From assembly GCA_007449985.2 (NCBI GenBank), contig VIIQ02000739.1:124001-188000 (forward strand): 64,000 nucleotides of DNA. Reading direction: 5' to 3'. The translations under genes and the position numbers were made by a program. Each line of letters starts with the position of its first letter. Within the stretch, counting starts at the first letter, position 1. Shown here in pieces: positions 24,601 to 35,946 of the stretch. This DNA is from Desmodesmus armatus (taxonomy: Eukaryota > Chlorophyta > Chlorophyceae > Sphaeropleales > Scenedesmaceae). The notes below the pieces were generated by a model. The model searched no databases. It was not told the DNA's origin and saw only the letters and a program-made list of their open reading frames with translations.

Positions 24601-27600
24601 CCGCTGGCCCTCAGGCTGAGGCCGTAGAGTGGACCATACCTTCGACTCTGTTGACATCATGCCGCTTCTCCTGGTCCTGCCTGCTTGATCGGCACCGTTG
24701 ACCTTTGCTTCGAGCAGCCCTGAGTCCCATGTCTTCTGAACTGCATGCCCAGCACCAGGATTTCATAGGAGGGGCAGTTTGCAGGAAGGACCCGTTACTT
24801 GATACCCATCTTCTGTTTCTTCCTGACAGTATTCTCCTGTCCCTGCCGCCGCCTGGGCCCCCATCACGTTGCAGGCACCCCTGATTACATGTCCCCCGAG
24901 CTGTTGGGCGCCAAGGCGAAGCACCAAGCACATGAGGGACATCTTGCAGGCAGGGCTTGGAGTATGTAATTTGATGACCGTCAACTGTCTCTTGTTGACA
25001 CTATGCTTCTGTTCGTGCCGCCGCGTGGGCCCCCCTCCAACTCTGCCGCAGGCACCCCTGATTACATGCCCCCCGAGCTGTTGGGTGCCAAGGCAAAGCA
25101 CCAGGCACAGGAGGGCACTTTGACTTGATAACCATCTTCTGCCTTCTTGTCAACATCAAGCTCCTGTTCCTGCCGTTGCCTGGCTCCCCTGCATCTCTCT
25201 TTTCCCCCTCTTCTGCAGGCACCCCGACTACATGTCCCCTGAGCTGTTGGGTGCCAAGGCGAAGCACCAGGCTCAGGTGCTGTACGACGGCACCAAGGCG
25301 GACATATGGCAGCGGGTGTGATGCTTTGTGTGATGCTGATAGGGCGCTTCCCCTTTGAGGGCATCGAGATGAGCAATGCCACAAACCTGGAGGAGGTCAG
25401 CGAACATGTGAGTACCAGCGTTGTGAAGGACGGCATTGATGTTGAGTTTGAAGAACCCTAGGAGCAGCAGCCATTGTTTGATCGATCAAAATGATATCGG
25501 CATACATACCGCCGCCCAACCATGTTCCTGGGGTTTGTGTGTGTAAGACGCTAAGAAGCTTGATGGTAGCCGATACAATCATCATGACTTGGTGTGTGTG
25601 GTGGTGGTGGTGGTGGGGGGGGGGAGGGGGGGAGGGGGCAATGCACAGGCACCCACCGTCTCGTCAGGCTGAGGATCAGGAAGCAACCATACTTGAATAT
25701 GCTGCAGTTCAGCGGGACTGTGTGACCAGACTGACATAATAGCTTTAATCACCATTATGCGACTCACTCTCTGGGCATGGGAATAGGATTTTATGTGTTT
25801 TGGTTTACCAGGGAGGGCGGACTCCCACCGGCTGGCCACACACATCGCAATCAGGCGAACCCAATTGCCGCAGGCACGAGGCAAAGCCTCACCAATGACT
25901 TACGCCTAACACCCCTATACAAGGAGGTGGAATATAAATTTTGGGTTGTCAATGCATGCTGTGTGCTGCGCTGCTCTGTGCTGTCCCATCTGCTTATTGC
26001 TTTGCTGTCACCGGCTGCTGGTCATGTGTTGTGTGGCATCAGCAGAACTATGGCTGCTTGCATCAAAAGCACAGCACCTGTGAGCTGATCTCCCACTGGT
26101 TTAGAAACTGATCAATTCAATCAAACTCAAAAATTAGGAAAGAAGTTTCATACCAACAAATAGTATATGGCATGCCCTGCTGTGCTCTATGCTGTGTGCT
26201 GAGCCGTGGGAGACCGGCTGTGCTGGCAGGTGTTGCGCCAGCAGAACAGTGCGCGCTGGTGTACAAACCACGAAACCATAAGATGTGGTTGTTGTCTCAT
26301 GCCGTGGCTGTGTTGATGCGATGTGTGTCTGCAGGTGTGGCGTCAGCAGAACAGTGAGTGCTGGTATGAGAATCCTCTCATCGCCCAGGACTGTTCGATG
26401 CTGTCCCCTGACTGCATGGACCTTCTCAATATGATCTTCAACCTCAACACAGACAAAAGGTGAGAGCAGCAGGGCCAGCAAGACATGCACGCGACTTTGA
26501 ACCGCCGCTGTTGCTTCCTAGGACGATAATGTTTCTTGCTACAGCAGCAGCTGTGCATGCCTGGCCGCAAATGTGCGCACGCATAAAGGAAGTGTGTGTT
26601 GCGTGCATGCGTGTGCATGCGCGCGTGCGTGCGTCCCGTCCGTGGTTGACAATGCAGGCTGAGATACTTAGGGACGCGGTTGATGCATCCGAAAGTTGCA
26701 CCCTCTCTGTGCCCTGCTAGCATGCACACACGCACCTCCCGCCTGCCTGCATCCCCACGACTGTATGATTACGACACACGAACTTGCACCTGGTGTGCAT
26801 GTGGTCGTATGTGGTGGCAGGAATGATGTCAGCATCATGTGCTTGCACCTGACTGCACTTTGCCGCCCTGTACCGCTGAAGTGTTTCTTTTGTGGCGGCA
26901 TTGACAGTGATTATGGTGTGCATGTGGTCGTATGTGGTTGCAGGATCACCATCCCTGAGATCCGCCAGCACCCCTGGTTCCAACAGGCACTGCCTCCACC
27001 CTACAGCCAGGCAATGACAGACCTTCTGGCAGAGCAGACAAAGATAGAAGAGCAGGTGGGTGGAATGCCAAGGGGTTAGGAGGGAGGAGGGGAGGAGGGA
27101 GGCAGGCAGGAAGGCTATAGCAGGGGTTGTTGCTCCTTCGAGAGGAGGGGGTTGTGGTGTGGTGCAATGAGCCTGGGTGGCTGCGTCAGAGAGAGCGGGA
27201 AGTTGTCTGTCTTGGGGGGAGTCAATTGGCCTGTAGAGGAGGCTGCCAGTTTTGCACACTACTTACTAGCTACATGCGAGCGTTTGTTTTAGTCATCAGT
27301 TGCCATCGCAGCAGGGTTCCTCTTTTTCCCCTCCCTGCACAAAAAATAAGCCAAGTATCCAAATGCCAACAACCCTCCAAGTTCTGCAACATGCGCTGTG
27401 CCCATTGCTTTGCTTTGTACTGCCGTTAGTTCCACTAGCCAGTAGAGCCACCCCTCTCTACTCCCCTCCTTCTCTCTGTCCCCCATGAGCCTCTGGCTCC
27501 CTTGTGGGTTGCTCAGCTTTTGCTGAGCCAAATACTGTTACTGTAACTTTCACAGGTGCATGCCCCCGTCCCCTCGCTCGCCCGCAGGTGCGCTCTGGCG

Positions 27601-28689
27601 CCTTTGTCAGCAGCAACAGGGACGCAGCCCTTGGCAGAATGGTGGAAGCAGCCTCGACACGTTACACCTATGAAGCAGACCAGGCGTACCTGCAAGCTGC
27701 AGAAGCAGCAGCACAGGCACTGGCACAAGGGCAGGCACAAGCAGCTGGCAGCGGTAGCGGCAGCGGAGGAGGGAGTGGTCTGGCGCGTCTGTCGGCCAGC
27801 ATGCTGCGCAAGATCAGCCTCACCTCGGTAAGCAGCAAGCTGCTCAAAAGGGTGCAAATGCTTCTGCAACTAGTGATAAGACCCTGGGGCGGGGCGGGGG
27901 TGACGCCAGGCCTAAAGCGGCAAGGGGGGGGGGGTTGAATGTGAAAACAGCCTTCTGAAGGGCTTTTGAGAGTGCTGCACTGGGCCATTGCAGTGTTGCT
28001 GCCGGTGCTCTTGTCGGCTATTTGGATTTTGACCTGGCTTTGAGCTTGCCAAGTCTGGCAAGCCACAGAAACATGTTCAGGTAAAGAGGCTATCAAGTCA
28101 CTGTTTGGGCTCACCCTGTCGCATCTCCTGTGCCGTTTGGCTGCTGTTGGTGGTGCTGCTGCTGCTGCTGTTGTTGTTGCAGATAAAGCCCTTCCATCAA
28201 GAGGATTTCCTTGATGGAAGGGATGGTGATGTTGCACATGTGAGCCTCAACACCGTTAGCGAGCGGTTTGCGAGGGTTGATTGCAACTCAGCAGACGGAC
28301 AGCAGCAGCAGCAGCAGGAGCTCAACAGCACTGCAGGGCCCCAGGAGCAGCAGCAGCGGCTGCAGTTGGGCAATGGGCAGCAGCAGTTTCCGCAGCAGCC
28401 GGAGCCGCCACCACATATACAGCAGCAGCAACTGCAGGTTGAAATAGAGCAGCAAAGCAAGCAGTGGCAGCAGCACCATTACGCTCTGCAGCAGCAGCAA
28501 CAGCCGCCGCCACAAAACAGCAGCAGCGACCAACCGCCAGGGCAGCCGCCGGGGGTGGCGGCTGGGGCGGCTGCTGGGGGCGCAGCAGCAGCGTCAGCGG
28601 CAGCAGTTACAGTTGCTGTGACGACGGCAGGGCTGTCAGGCACTTCGCCAGGGCAGCCTGTCAGTATCGGGGAGATACAGGTCGGTTGA
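21617..28689 (+). CDS. SnRK2-like Ser/Thr protein kinase, frame-disrupted
   Basis: Exons: 21617-21689 (P-loop LLGSGSAGDTWLCR), 22597-22747 (LAVKLMKRP with the ATP lysine), 22990-23137 (THLGIVMEYVAGGNM), 23512-23558, 23871-23986 (HRDLKMDN and KLCDFGFAK), 25219-25407 (activation loop and GVMLCVMLIGRFPFEG), 26335-26459, 26944-27055 (RITIPEIRQHPWF), 27588-27827 and 28183-28689 (Gln/Ala/Pro-rich tail, stop at 28687). The order and motifs match plant SnRK2 and algal SAC3-type kinases, used in stress and nutrient signalling. Exon 22597-22747 needs at least two or three frame corrections: LAVK, LNIVK and QELILT lie in different frames. Exon 25219-25407 lacks one base near 25224 and one near 25310. 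Downstream exons join perfectly. The damage clusters in two exons, next to their degenerate duplicates, so decay into a pseudogene is likely, though assembly error is possible. SnRK2 identity is strong; functionality is doubtful. Confidence 0.85.
21629..22190 (+). repeat. Three tandem copies of the P-loop exon region
   Basis: The exon end encoding VNHLLGSGSAGDTWLCR with its donor (21629-21691) is repeated at about 21870-21923 and 22127-22185, spaced about 240-255 bp. The second copy reads KHLLRSRLAGDSWLCR and keeps a GT donor. The third reads HEVKHLLRVGQRETLG and loses the donor. Both have lost the glycine loop. Flanking intron GGT/GTG-rich DNA is part of the unit. Confidence 0.75.
22295..22317 (+). 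repeat. Poly-G run
   Basis: An uninterrupted run of about 23 G lies in the intron before kinase exon 2, with shorter G runs next to it at 22261-22290. It is quadruplex-capable on the plus strand and a likely site of length error. Confidence 0.85.
23604..23658. repeat. Tandem array of palindromic TCTCTCTAGAGAG units
   Basis: Three consecutive units of about 18 bp, each centred on the palindrome CTCTCTAGAGAG and joined by GATC, lie in the intron between the exons ending in AHR and starting RDLK. Each unit can form a hairpin, and the array as a whole can fold back. Confidence 0.85.
24009..24048 (+). repeat. (GGT)n microsatellite
   Basis: About thirteen GGT repeats lie just inside the intron after the DFG exon of the kinase. 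Confidence 0.9.
24251..24331. mobile_element. Small AT-rich insertion with 11-bp direct repeats
   Basis: A 59-bp almost pure A/T segment (24262-24320) with internal inverted symmetry (TATAAATAT / ATATTTATA) is flanked on both sides by the exact direct repeat CTGAGGGGGTA (24251-24261, 24321-24331). This looks like a target-site duplication around a miniature insertion in a kinase intron. Confidence 0.55.
24714..25407 (+). repeat. Three or four serial copies of the activation-loop exon
   Basis: The start of the exon encoding GTPDYMSPELLGAKAKHQ with its acceptor occurs at about 24873-24940, 25051-25120 and 25219-25290, and in very degenerate form at about 24714-24758. Spacing is about 165-180 bp. 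The two upstream clean copies keep the TPDYM reading frame. The third copy lost one base but is the only one continuing into the rest of the kinase (YDGTKADIW). Confidence 0.85.
26230..26369 (+). repeat. Echo of the exon start encoding VWRQQNSECW
   Basis: The real exon (from 26335) is preceded by a partial copy at 26226-26264 with its own GCAG acceptor, reading VLRQQNSARW before losing the frame. The upstream intron sequence (CATGCC...GCTGTG) is partly repeated as well. Confidence 0.75.
26791..26945 (+). repeat. Duplicated splice acceptor before the ITIPEIR exon
   Basis: A segment of about 32 bp beginning TGGTGTGCATGTGGTCG and ending in an AG followed by GA occurs at 26791-26822 and again at 26914-26945. 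Only the second is followed by the conserved exon. Confidence 0.8.
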
Positions 28690-29405
28690 CAACTGTCAAC
28701 AGCTCGTACCCGACTAGTGGATGCGAATCCCACTGCTGGGCAGGGTAGCAGAAGTTGTGCATGACACGGACATGACGGATGGCTTGCAGCAAATCGGGCA
28801 ACGGTGCCAGCACAAGCAGCAGCAGCAGGGGTTTGAGCTGTTGCAGTTTCGAGTTGTGGATCACACCTCACACCCATCGGCAGTTGCAGGTCCATTGCGT
28901 GCAGTGGCTGTGCCTGTCGCTGATGACAGGTGCAGCAGCTCAAGGGTTGTGTGAGCACGCTGCAAATTTGTTGGTGCAATCGAGCCTTGTTGCAGCAGCA
29001 GTGTCAATGCGCCATGGTGTCAGCGCCGCAGGGGTGGCTGCAGCTGCGTGTGTGTGATGGACGGAAGTTGGTGTTTGTTACATGCAGCTGGTGTTGTTGA
29101 AAAGCGTCTGACTGGCCCGGAGCCGATGCACCAGTTTGCATGTGCCGTCAGCACAATACTGTACATTGAGAGGGCGCTGGTTACTTGTGTGTGCACCAAC
29201 TGTGAATTAGAGGTGTGTTGCTGTGCTGTGGCTGCTGCTGTGGTGCTTGCACCTGTACTGTGTGTGTGACTGTGTGGTCGTCTGGGTTGCTGCTCGGCCC
29301 TTACTGTTGACACTCGGATCACTCGGAACTCAACCCCTGGAGTGCTGCTGTTTGCAGCTTTTGGTTGTGTGTTTATGTGTGTGCATGGAGGTTTGGGATG
29401 TTGGC
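27972..29405 (+). repeat. Dispersed duplication, copy A
   Basis: This 1.4-kb segment covers the last intron, last coding exon and 3' flank of the kinase gene. It matches 33585-34953 in the same orientation along most of its length, with small indels. Shared landmarks are the CACCCTGTCGCATCTCC block, the Gln-rich exon, a GTTGTTGAAAAGCGTCTGAC block and a TGTGTGTGCATGGA block at the right end. Copy A is the intact one. Confidence 0.85.
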
Positions 29406-32400
29406 ACCAGCCAGCCTACTGCATCTGCAGGAAGCTGATGGGGAAATGTGGTGGGGTACTCCTGGTGAACCATCAGGAGCTGCAGTGGCACTTGGAGCTA
29501 TAGCCAGGCGATCCGGGACTTGTACAGTTTATGTGCAGCTGGTCTTCCGCAGAGTGAGGTGTAACCGCTGCTCAAGTTAGTTACTTTACAACCACCAGCA
29601 GCGCATAGCATGGCTGCTGAGCTCCTTGTGATGCTGCGGGGACTTGTGTGTGACACAAAGTGTAAGTTGAGTGTTCCTGTAGTGGTGCTGGGCAGCGAGG
29701 CACCCTGTGTACTGCAGTTGATCGCACGCCTAGGAATGCATGAAGACCCCATATGAAGGCTGCACCAGTAGCCATCTTCCCACCAACTACTTATCTGCCA
29801 GCGTCAATGTGTGCTTGCCAGCTAGCAGTGATCCTGGGCCAGGTGCATTGTGAATGTGCCAAACACACACTCACAACAGACCCTCCACTCAACGCGACCT
29901 TCACATGTTCAGCAGTGCGACCAAAGAAGGATCTGGCACAGCTTGCTAGCATGAAGGACCCTGCGCAGTTCTTTACAAACCAACAGTCTCCCTCAGGGCC
30001 TAGGCCTGGACCTCACACAGGCACTGCCCACAATCAACTTGCGACACCACAACAGTCATGCATACAGGTTGCAAACACCAACAGTCATCGGCAACTGGGC
30101 GCAAACACAACAGCAGCCTGGTTATGCACAACCAACGCTGAGCAGTGTACAACTGTGCACACCAGCCTTACAAGCCTGCCAGAAATTCAACAGCCTGCCA
30201 GACTATGCAGCACTGGCTAGTAGGCTGCACCTTGGTGAAAGGAAGTAGTCCTGCCAGATGTGGATGCCAGTACACGTGACGCATGATGCATACGACAACC
30301 CTCACTGGTGGGCAAGTGCGCCAGGCCCTGGCAACACATCCATGTGTATATGTATGGGATCAACTGTCACCTGCCAAGGCAGGGTTGCAGCCGCACCATG
30401 CATCTATGCCCGCAATCTACACATCCAAACGCCTACACCAAACATTTAGCATGCCGCTGTGCATCCATGCAACAACCCCAAACTGTACAATCACAACTGT
30501 GGCAGGCCCTTCACTGATGGCACGCTGTGTACGGCGGGATACCGTATCCTTGGTAGGCTTGTAGTTGACAACTGCCATCTAGAGACTGGACATGTCTGGG
30601 TTCAGACTGCTAGTGCGCCAGGCAACATGTTGCCTGTTGACACGTCCATGAAGTTGTATGAGATCTACAGTCACCTGCCAGGCAGGGTTGAAGCGGCACT
30701 ATGTTCGCCATCAACAAATACAAAATTCCACAAATTAGAATGCTGCTGTGCATCCAGGCAAAAACTGTGCAACAACAACTGTGGCAGGCCCTGCAATCAT
30801 GGCACAATGCGTACTGCGGGATAGGCTGGTACTTGGCAACTGTCAGCAATCATTGCGGCCAGCCATGGGCCATGTAGCGACTAAACTAATCTTGGTTGAA
30901 CTGCTAGCATCTTCAGGGGCAAAAAAGTCGACAGAGACTGCGCATGTCCTATTGCTGTCATCGAAATCAAGACAGATCCCACCGTCCTGTCCTATGTCCT
31001 GTCCTTTCTGCGTACTACGCAGTGACTGCCCTGCGCAGACAAAGCATGCTGCCTTCACATCATCTTCTGTGCCCCTGGGGCCGAAAGGGCGGGGGGCTGG
31101 GGGTAGGGGACCTTGGCAGCTTGTGCCTTGTGCTCGCGAGCCTGTAGGGAGCAGTGACACAGCTGATGTGCGGTTCCGCTTGATGCTAGAGTGTGCATTA
31201 TCAAGGCAGGCATGCACCCGGTGCATGCCATGGTGGCCACATCATACGGTATCTGGAGTGGATGCCGCATTCACAGAGTGTCATCCTCTTCAGATAGCAG
31301 TCGTTGCACGGCCTACACAGCTGGCTTGGGCTGGTGCAAGGCACAGCTGTGGCAACGATGATCGCAGAGTGTAGCGTGCAGGATACCCAAATATGACTTG
31401 TTGGGAAGCCTGTGAGTGCCGGCCTTACCTCCTGGCAGACAGCGCAGGGTGAGCACCAGCAGTGCACACAGCAGTCACTGCAAGGCTCCTCAGGCAGGCT
31501 GCATCCGATTCCGGAGGGTGAGGAGATAGACAGTAAAACAAGCTTACAGTTTCAACCAAGCAATCGAGCACTGCTGTGTTTGGCTGTGACAGCATCAAAG
31601 CAGCCAATCAACCCTGACCAAGACCCTAACGGCCACTTTTCTGCAAAGTTCAACTTTAGTAGATCTGCTTGTGATTAGGCTGGATTAATCTTGACATGCT
31701 GCTGACGGCAACAAGGAGCGGTCTCAAGGAGAGCTCTACCAAGGCCCTGGTAGAGCTGTCTGCTCCAGCCACAGTGCATGGGAACAGTACCACATGCCTC
31801 ACTTGTTGCGAAGCAGCTTTCCAAATGTGGGCGTCACAAGGTCCGGAGGAGGCCCGCTGGTAAATGTAAGAGATGCATTCAAACCTTTGGTCAACACATG
31901 CACACCGCTTGGTGTGCAGGCGCAGCACATGGAGCATGCATGACTCACTTGTGCTTCATCCTCAAGACGGTCCTGTTGCTGCCAGCAAAGAAACAGGCGA
32001 AGCAGGTACAGCTGCAGGGGCACAACAGCAGCAGAAACAGGACTCATGGTCAGCACAAGCCGAGACAACCTTATGCAGTTCCATGGCTGTAAACAGAGTC
32101 ATGGAGCGCCATCCAGCATACATGCATGCCTGTTGGAGTGGTGTGCATGTCATCAAGGGAGCCACTGTGCTCTGGAAAGGCTGAATATCAGCCTAGCTTT
32201 GCTGCTGCCAGTGGGCACGATGATATGAGAAACCTTGGGCTTGTGATTGATCAATGCAGCCTCAATTGGATGGTGCTTCCTCCGAGGGAGTTGGCAGCAA
32301 GTCCCCTTCTCCCACAGCAAGCCTCACCAATAGTACAGGCAGCAGGGTCCAACAAAACCTCCGCCATGCAGCTTGGAGGTGTTGTCTCCATACAAGCAGG

Positions 32401-33584
32401 GGGTGAGCCAGGTGCCGTAGCAACAGGATGAACTGCAACGACAAGACATGGGCAGCAGGGCCTGGCAAACTCGCTAGCCCTCGCCCAGGACAGCAGAACC
32501 GTTCACAAGGTTTCAGGGGCAGGGATCGCGATGCACGCACCAGTCAGAAAAGCAGCCGCACAGTCCGCTGCTCCACGACTCCTTTGCAGCGCCGGTGTCG
32601 GTGGCCATGCTGGGTATAAAACGTTACGAAACGTGTTTGGATAATTTTACTTGTAGCGCTCTGCAATTCTTAGGCTTGTCGAGAGAACGCCCTGAAAGTT
32701 GTGGAAAGCATGCATCGATGCTGCTCCATCGGCCTTCCACGGTTTATCGCGCTGGCGTACGACAGTCAGAGTTGCACGTGCATTTCAGCGCCCTTGATAG
32801 AATCCTTCTTGTATCGCACACCATGCATGCTTGGAGGCGCCCGGCATAATTCAAGGGCGTGGCAACAGGTTTGCAAAGGTTCCAAGGTTTGGTGTTTAGC
32901 TTGTGTTCAAAGCGTACTGAAAAGGCTGGCAGGGCTACTCCAGGTGCGGCACCACTGCAATTCGGAGGCATGATTGAGCTGATCAACAAATGTTGATGCA
33001 CAGCTGCTGCCAGGGGACCCGAAATGGCCAGCACTGATAGTAGCTAGGCGTTGGCAAGCGCAGCATTATTGGATACGTCAGGACTGATGACTACCAGCAG
33101 CGAACAGTTACTTTACAGTCAACACAACATGCTGCTGCTTGATGATGGGCTGCAGCTCATGTTTCCTTATGCTTGACGTCACGTGACACTGCACGTCCGC
33201 TGCCACAATAGGCAGTAGCTAGCAGCATGCCTCCGGCCCCACATATATAGCAACGTTCCATCGGATGCATCAACTCCTCATTTGATGGCAGCCATCGCTG
33301 TCTCAACCACAGTGTCAACATGCAGCCAGACTGACGATCTGCGCACTTAACTGCGCCACAAACTAGTTGCGCCTCAGTGCATGCCCGCCAGTACAGCGTT
33401 TCTACGACCACTCTTCATGCAGAGCAGCAACCGTTGCTCCGTTGCAGCGGCTGGTCCAACTTCAAAGATCAGTAAGTGCCCACATTGTACCATGGCCTTA
33501 TGCACCTGACAAAGTCCCAACCTCGGCATCAGCCAGCCGAGCCATGGGCTCATGAGATGAAAGACTGCTGGGGGTGATGAGGTG
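28690..33584. other. Gene-poor region between duplicated segments
   Basis: No conserved protein was found on either strand. The left part is the 3' flank carried in duplication copy A. At about 29418-29440 a short match (CTGCAGGAAGCTGATGGGGA) to the Rab3GAP C-terminal codons is present. 30300-30850 holds two diverged copies of a 300-bp unit. 31400-33500 shows only short open frames. Confidence 0.4.
30305..30850. repeat. Diverged tandem repeat, about 300-bp unit
   Basis: Blocks around 30355-30560 recur at about 30660-30845. Shared landmarks are GTCACCTGCCA followed by GGCAGGGTTG, then CAACTGTGGCAGGCCCT, then CGTACTGCGGGATA-like sequence and a TTGGCAACTGTC-like end. It is noncoding and degenerate. 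Confidence 0.6.
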
Positions 33585-34035
33585 GGCCATTGCTGTGTTG
33601 CTGCTGGTGCTCTTGTCGGCCAATCAGAGTATGACCTGACACTGAGGCTGGCCAAGCCTAGCCAGCTGCTGAATACGTTCAAATAAAGAGGCTAATAAGT
33701 GAATCTTGGGGCTCACCCTGTCGCATCTCCTGTGCCGTTTGGCTGCTGTTGGTGCTGCTGCTGTTGTTGATGTTGCACATGTGAGCCTCAACACCGTCAG
33801 AGCGGTTCGCGAGGGTTGATTGCAACTCAGCGGACGGACAGCAGCAGCAGCAGCAGCAGCAGCAGCTCAACAGCACTGCAGGGCCCCAGGAGCAGCAGCG
33901 GCTGCAGTTGGCCGGTGGGCGGCAGCAGTTACTGCAGCAGCCGGAGCCGCCACCACATATACAGCAGCAGCAGCAGCAATTGCGGGTTGAAATAGAGCAG
34001 CAAAGCAAGCAGTGGCAGCAGCACCATTACGCTCT

Positions 34036-34073
<38 letters not shown>

Positions 34074-34953
34074 CGCAACAAAACAGCAGCAGCGGCGAGC
34101 CGCCAGGGCAGCCGCCGGGGGGTGCGGCTGGTGGGGGCGCAGCAGCAGCGTCAGCGGCAGCAGTGACGGTTGCTGTGACGACGGCAGGGCTGTCAGGCAG
34201 CTCGCCAGGGCAGCCTGTCAGCATCGGGGAGGTACAGGTTGGTTGACACCCGTTGCCAGCTCATACCCGGGGTCGCCCACTGCTGGGCAGGTAGCAGGAG
34301 TTGTTATGACACGGCAATGACGGACGGCTTGCAGCAAGCAATGGTGCCAGCACAAGCAGCAGCAGCAGCAGCAGTGGTTTGAGCTGTTGCAGTTTCAAGT
34401 TGTGGATCACACCTCACACCCATCGGCAGTTGCAGGTCCATGCATGCAGTGGCTGTGACTGTCGCTGATGACAGGTGCAGCAGCTCAAGGGTTGTGTGAG
34501 CATGCTGCAAATGTGTTGGTGCAATCGAGCCTTGTTGCAGCAGCAGTGTCAATGCGCCATGGTGTGAGCACTGCAGGGGTGGCTGCAGCTGCGTGTGTGT
34601 GATGGACGGAAGTCGGTGTTTGTTACTTGCAGCTGGTGTTGTTGAAAAGCGTCTGACTGGCTCGAAGCCGATGCACCAGTTTGCATGTGCCGTCAGCACA
34701 ATACTGTACATTGAGAGAGCGCTGTTTACTTGTGTGCGCAACAACTGTGAACCAGAGGGTGTGGCAGTGCTGTGGCTGCTGCTGTGGTGCTTGCACCTGT
34801 ACTGTGTCTGACTGTGTGGCCATCTGCATTGCTGTTCGGCTTTCACTGTTTGCTTTCGGATCAAACTCAACCCCTGGCCCCGCTCCGGGAGCGCTGGTGT
34901 CTGTTGCTTTCGGTTGTGTGTATATGTGTGTGCATGGATGCTTGAGATGTTGT
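33585..34953 (+). repeat. Dispersed duplication, copy B
   Basis: Second copy of 27972-29405, about 5.6 kb downstream in direct orientation. A deletion of roughly 50 bp near 33768 removes the splice acceptor and the first codons (IKPFHQEDF and following) of the last kinase exon, so this copy cannot be used as that exon. Confidence 0.85.
33770..34246 (+). pseudogene. Truncated copy of the kinase C-terminal exon
   Basis: It corresponds to 28225-28689. The acceptor and exon start are deleted and two bases are lost in the codons for VSERF, breaking the frame near 33800. The Gln/Ala-rich remainder (PHIQQQQQQLRVEIEQQ, then the VTTAGLSG and stop region) is still open from about 33908 to the conserved stop at 34246. 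CAG tracts are longer than in the parent exon. Confidence 0.75.
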
Positions 34954-35920
34954 AACTTGGCAGCGCAATCAGGACGCATCTGCGTCAACCTACTTTTACC
35001 GTTGGCAGGGATGCAATGGCACATCGAGAGTGGTGTGCGTCCCTGCTCTGGCAAGTCGCAGCTTGTCCTGTTACGCAGCGGTTCTGACTGCACCGGCAGC
35101 TGTTTTGTGCCAGGTTGGACCATCGCAGCGGAACCAGGGTGTCTGCTACAGCTGTCTTTGCAGGCTTGCTGTGTATGCTGCGTAAGGGTGTCTGGCCGCC
35201 TTGCTGGATGCCTTCTGGCTGCTTATGGGTTGCGCACAGTCTGGTTGCTCGGCTTAGCTTGGGATGTGCTGCAAGAGTGCATGTTGTGTGTGGGATGCAC
35301 CAACGTGCATGCCTGGGCACATCCAATTTGCACAGCACAGGCCTGGTGCTGCTCCTGGGGAAACCTTGCATGGCTCTGGCAGTGGTGCTGTTGGCAGTTC
35401 GTACGCAATGTACTTTTGCAACTTTGCTTTGGATAGCCTCAGATGTATTCTGCTGCTGCAGCATGCATGTGGTGCCCACCCTGCCCTGTCCACTGATACT
35501 CAGCATGCCTACTAGGCATAGTATGAAATGAAACATCATGTGCGCAAGTGTCCTTGCTTAGCGCATGATAGCCAGTGACAAGCACCCAAACAAGCCACAG
35601 GGATGACAGGCAGCTGCTTGTCATGCCCGCTGCCTCAGCACAGCAGCCGGTGCAATCTGCTCTCCCACACACTGGGGTGTGACTGAATAAGCTACCGATG
35701 ACACCTTCACCACTGGGGCCGGCTCATGATGTACACAACACGACCACGTGCTCTTGCAAGGGGGACTTGTGAAAAGCCAGCACAATATGACTTGAGACAT
35801 ACACAGGGTAACTCATCAGCTCTTGGCTCGCTGGCTGGTGCTGAGGTTTGCGATCCCTTTCCCTACTCCTGTACTGTAAAACTTTGTAAGGGCGAAGTGC
35901 CCAAACTCCTGCCCCTCACT

Positions 35921-35946
35921 GTGACGTCACCCTCGGAGCTCCGAGG
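35921..35946. repeat. Two adjacent perfect palindromes
   Basis: GTGACGTCAC (35921-35930) is directly followed by CCTCGGAGCTCCGAGG (35931-35946). The first contains the TGACGTCA core bound by bZIP factors. No gene start is recognised nearby, so a regulatory role is unproven. Confidence 0.6.

Noticed and set aside
34681..35436. 251-codon open frame
   Set aside because: Cys/Leu/Trp-rich translation of TGTGC/TGTGT-rich DNA, partly inside duplication copy B, with no family features.
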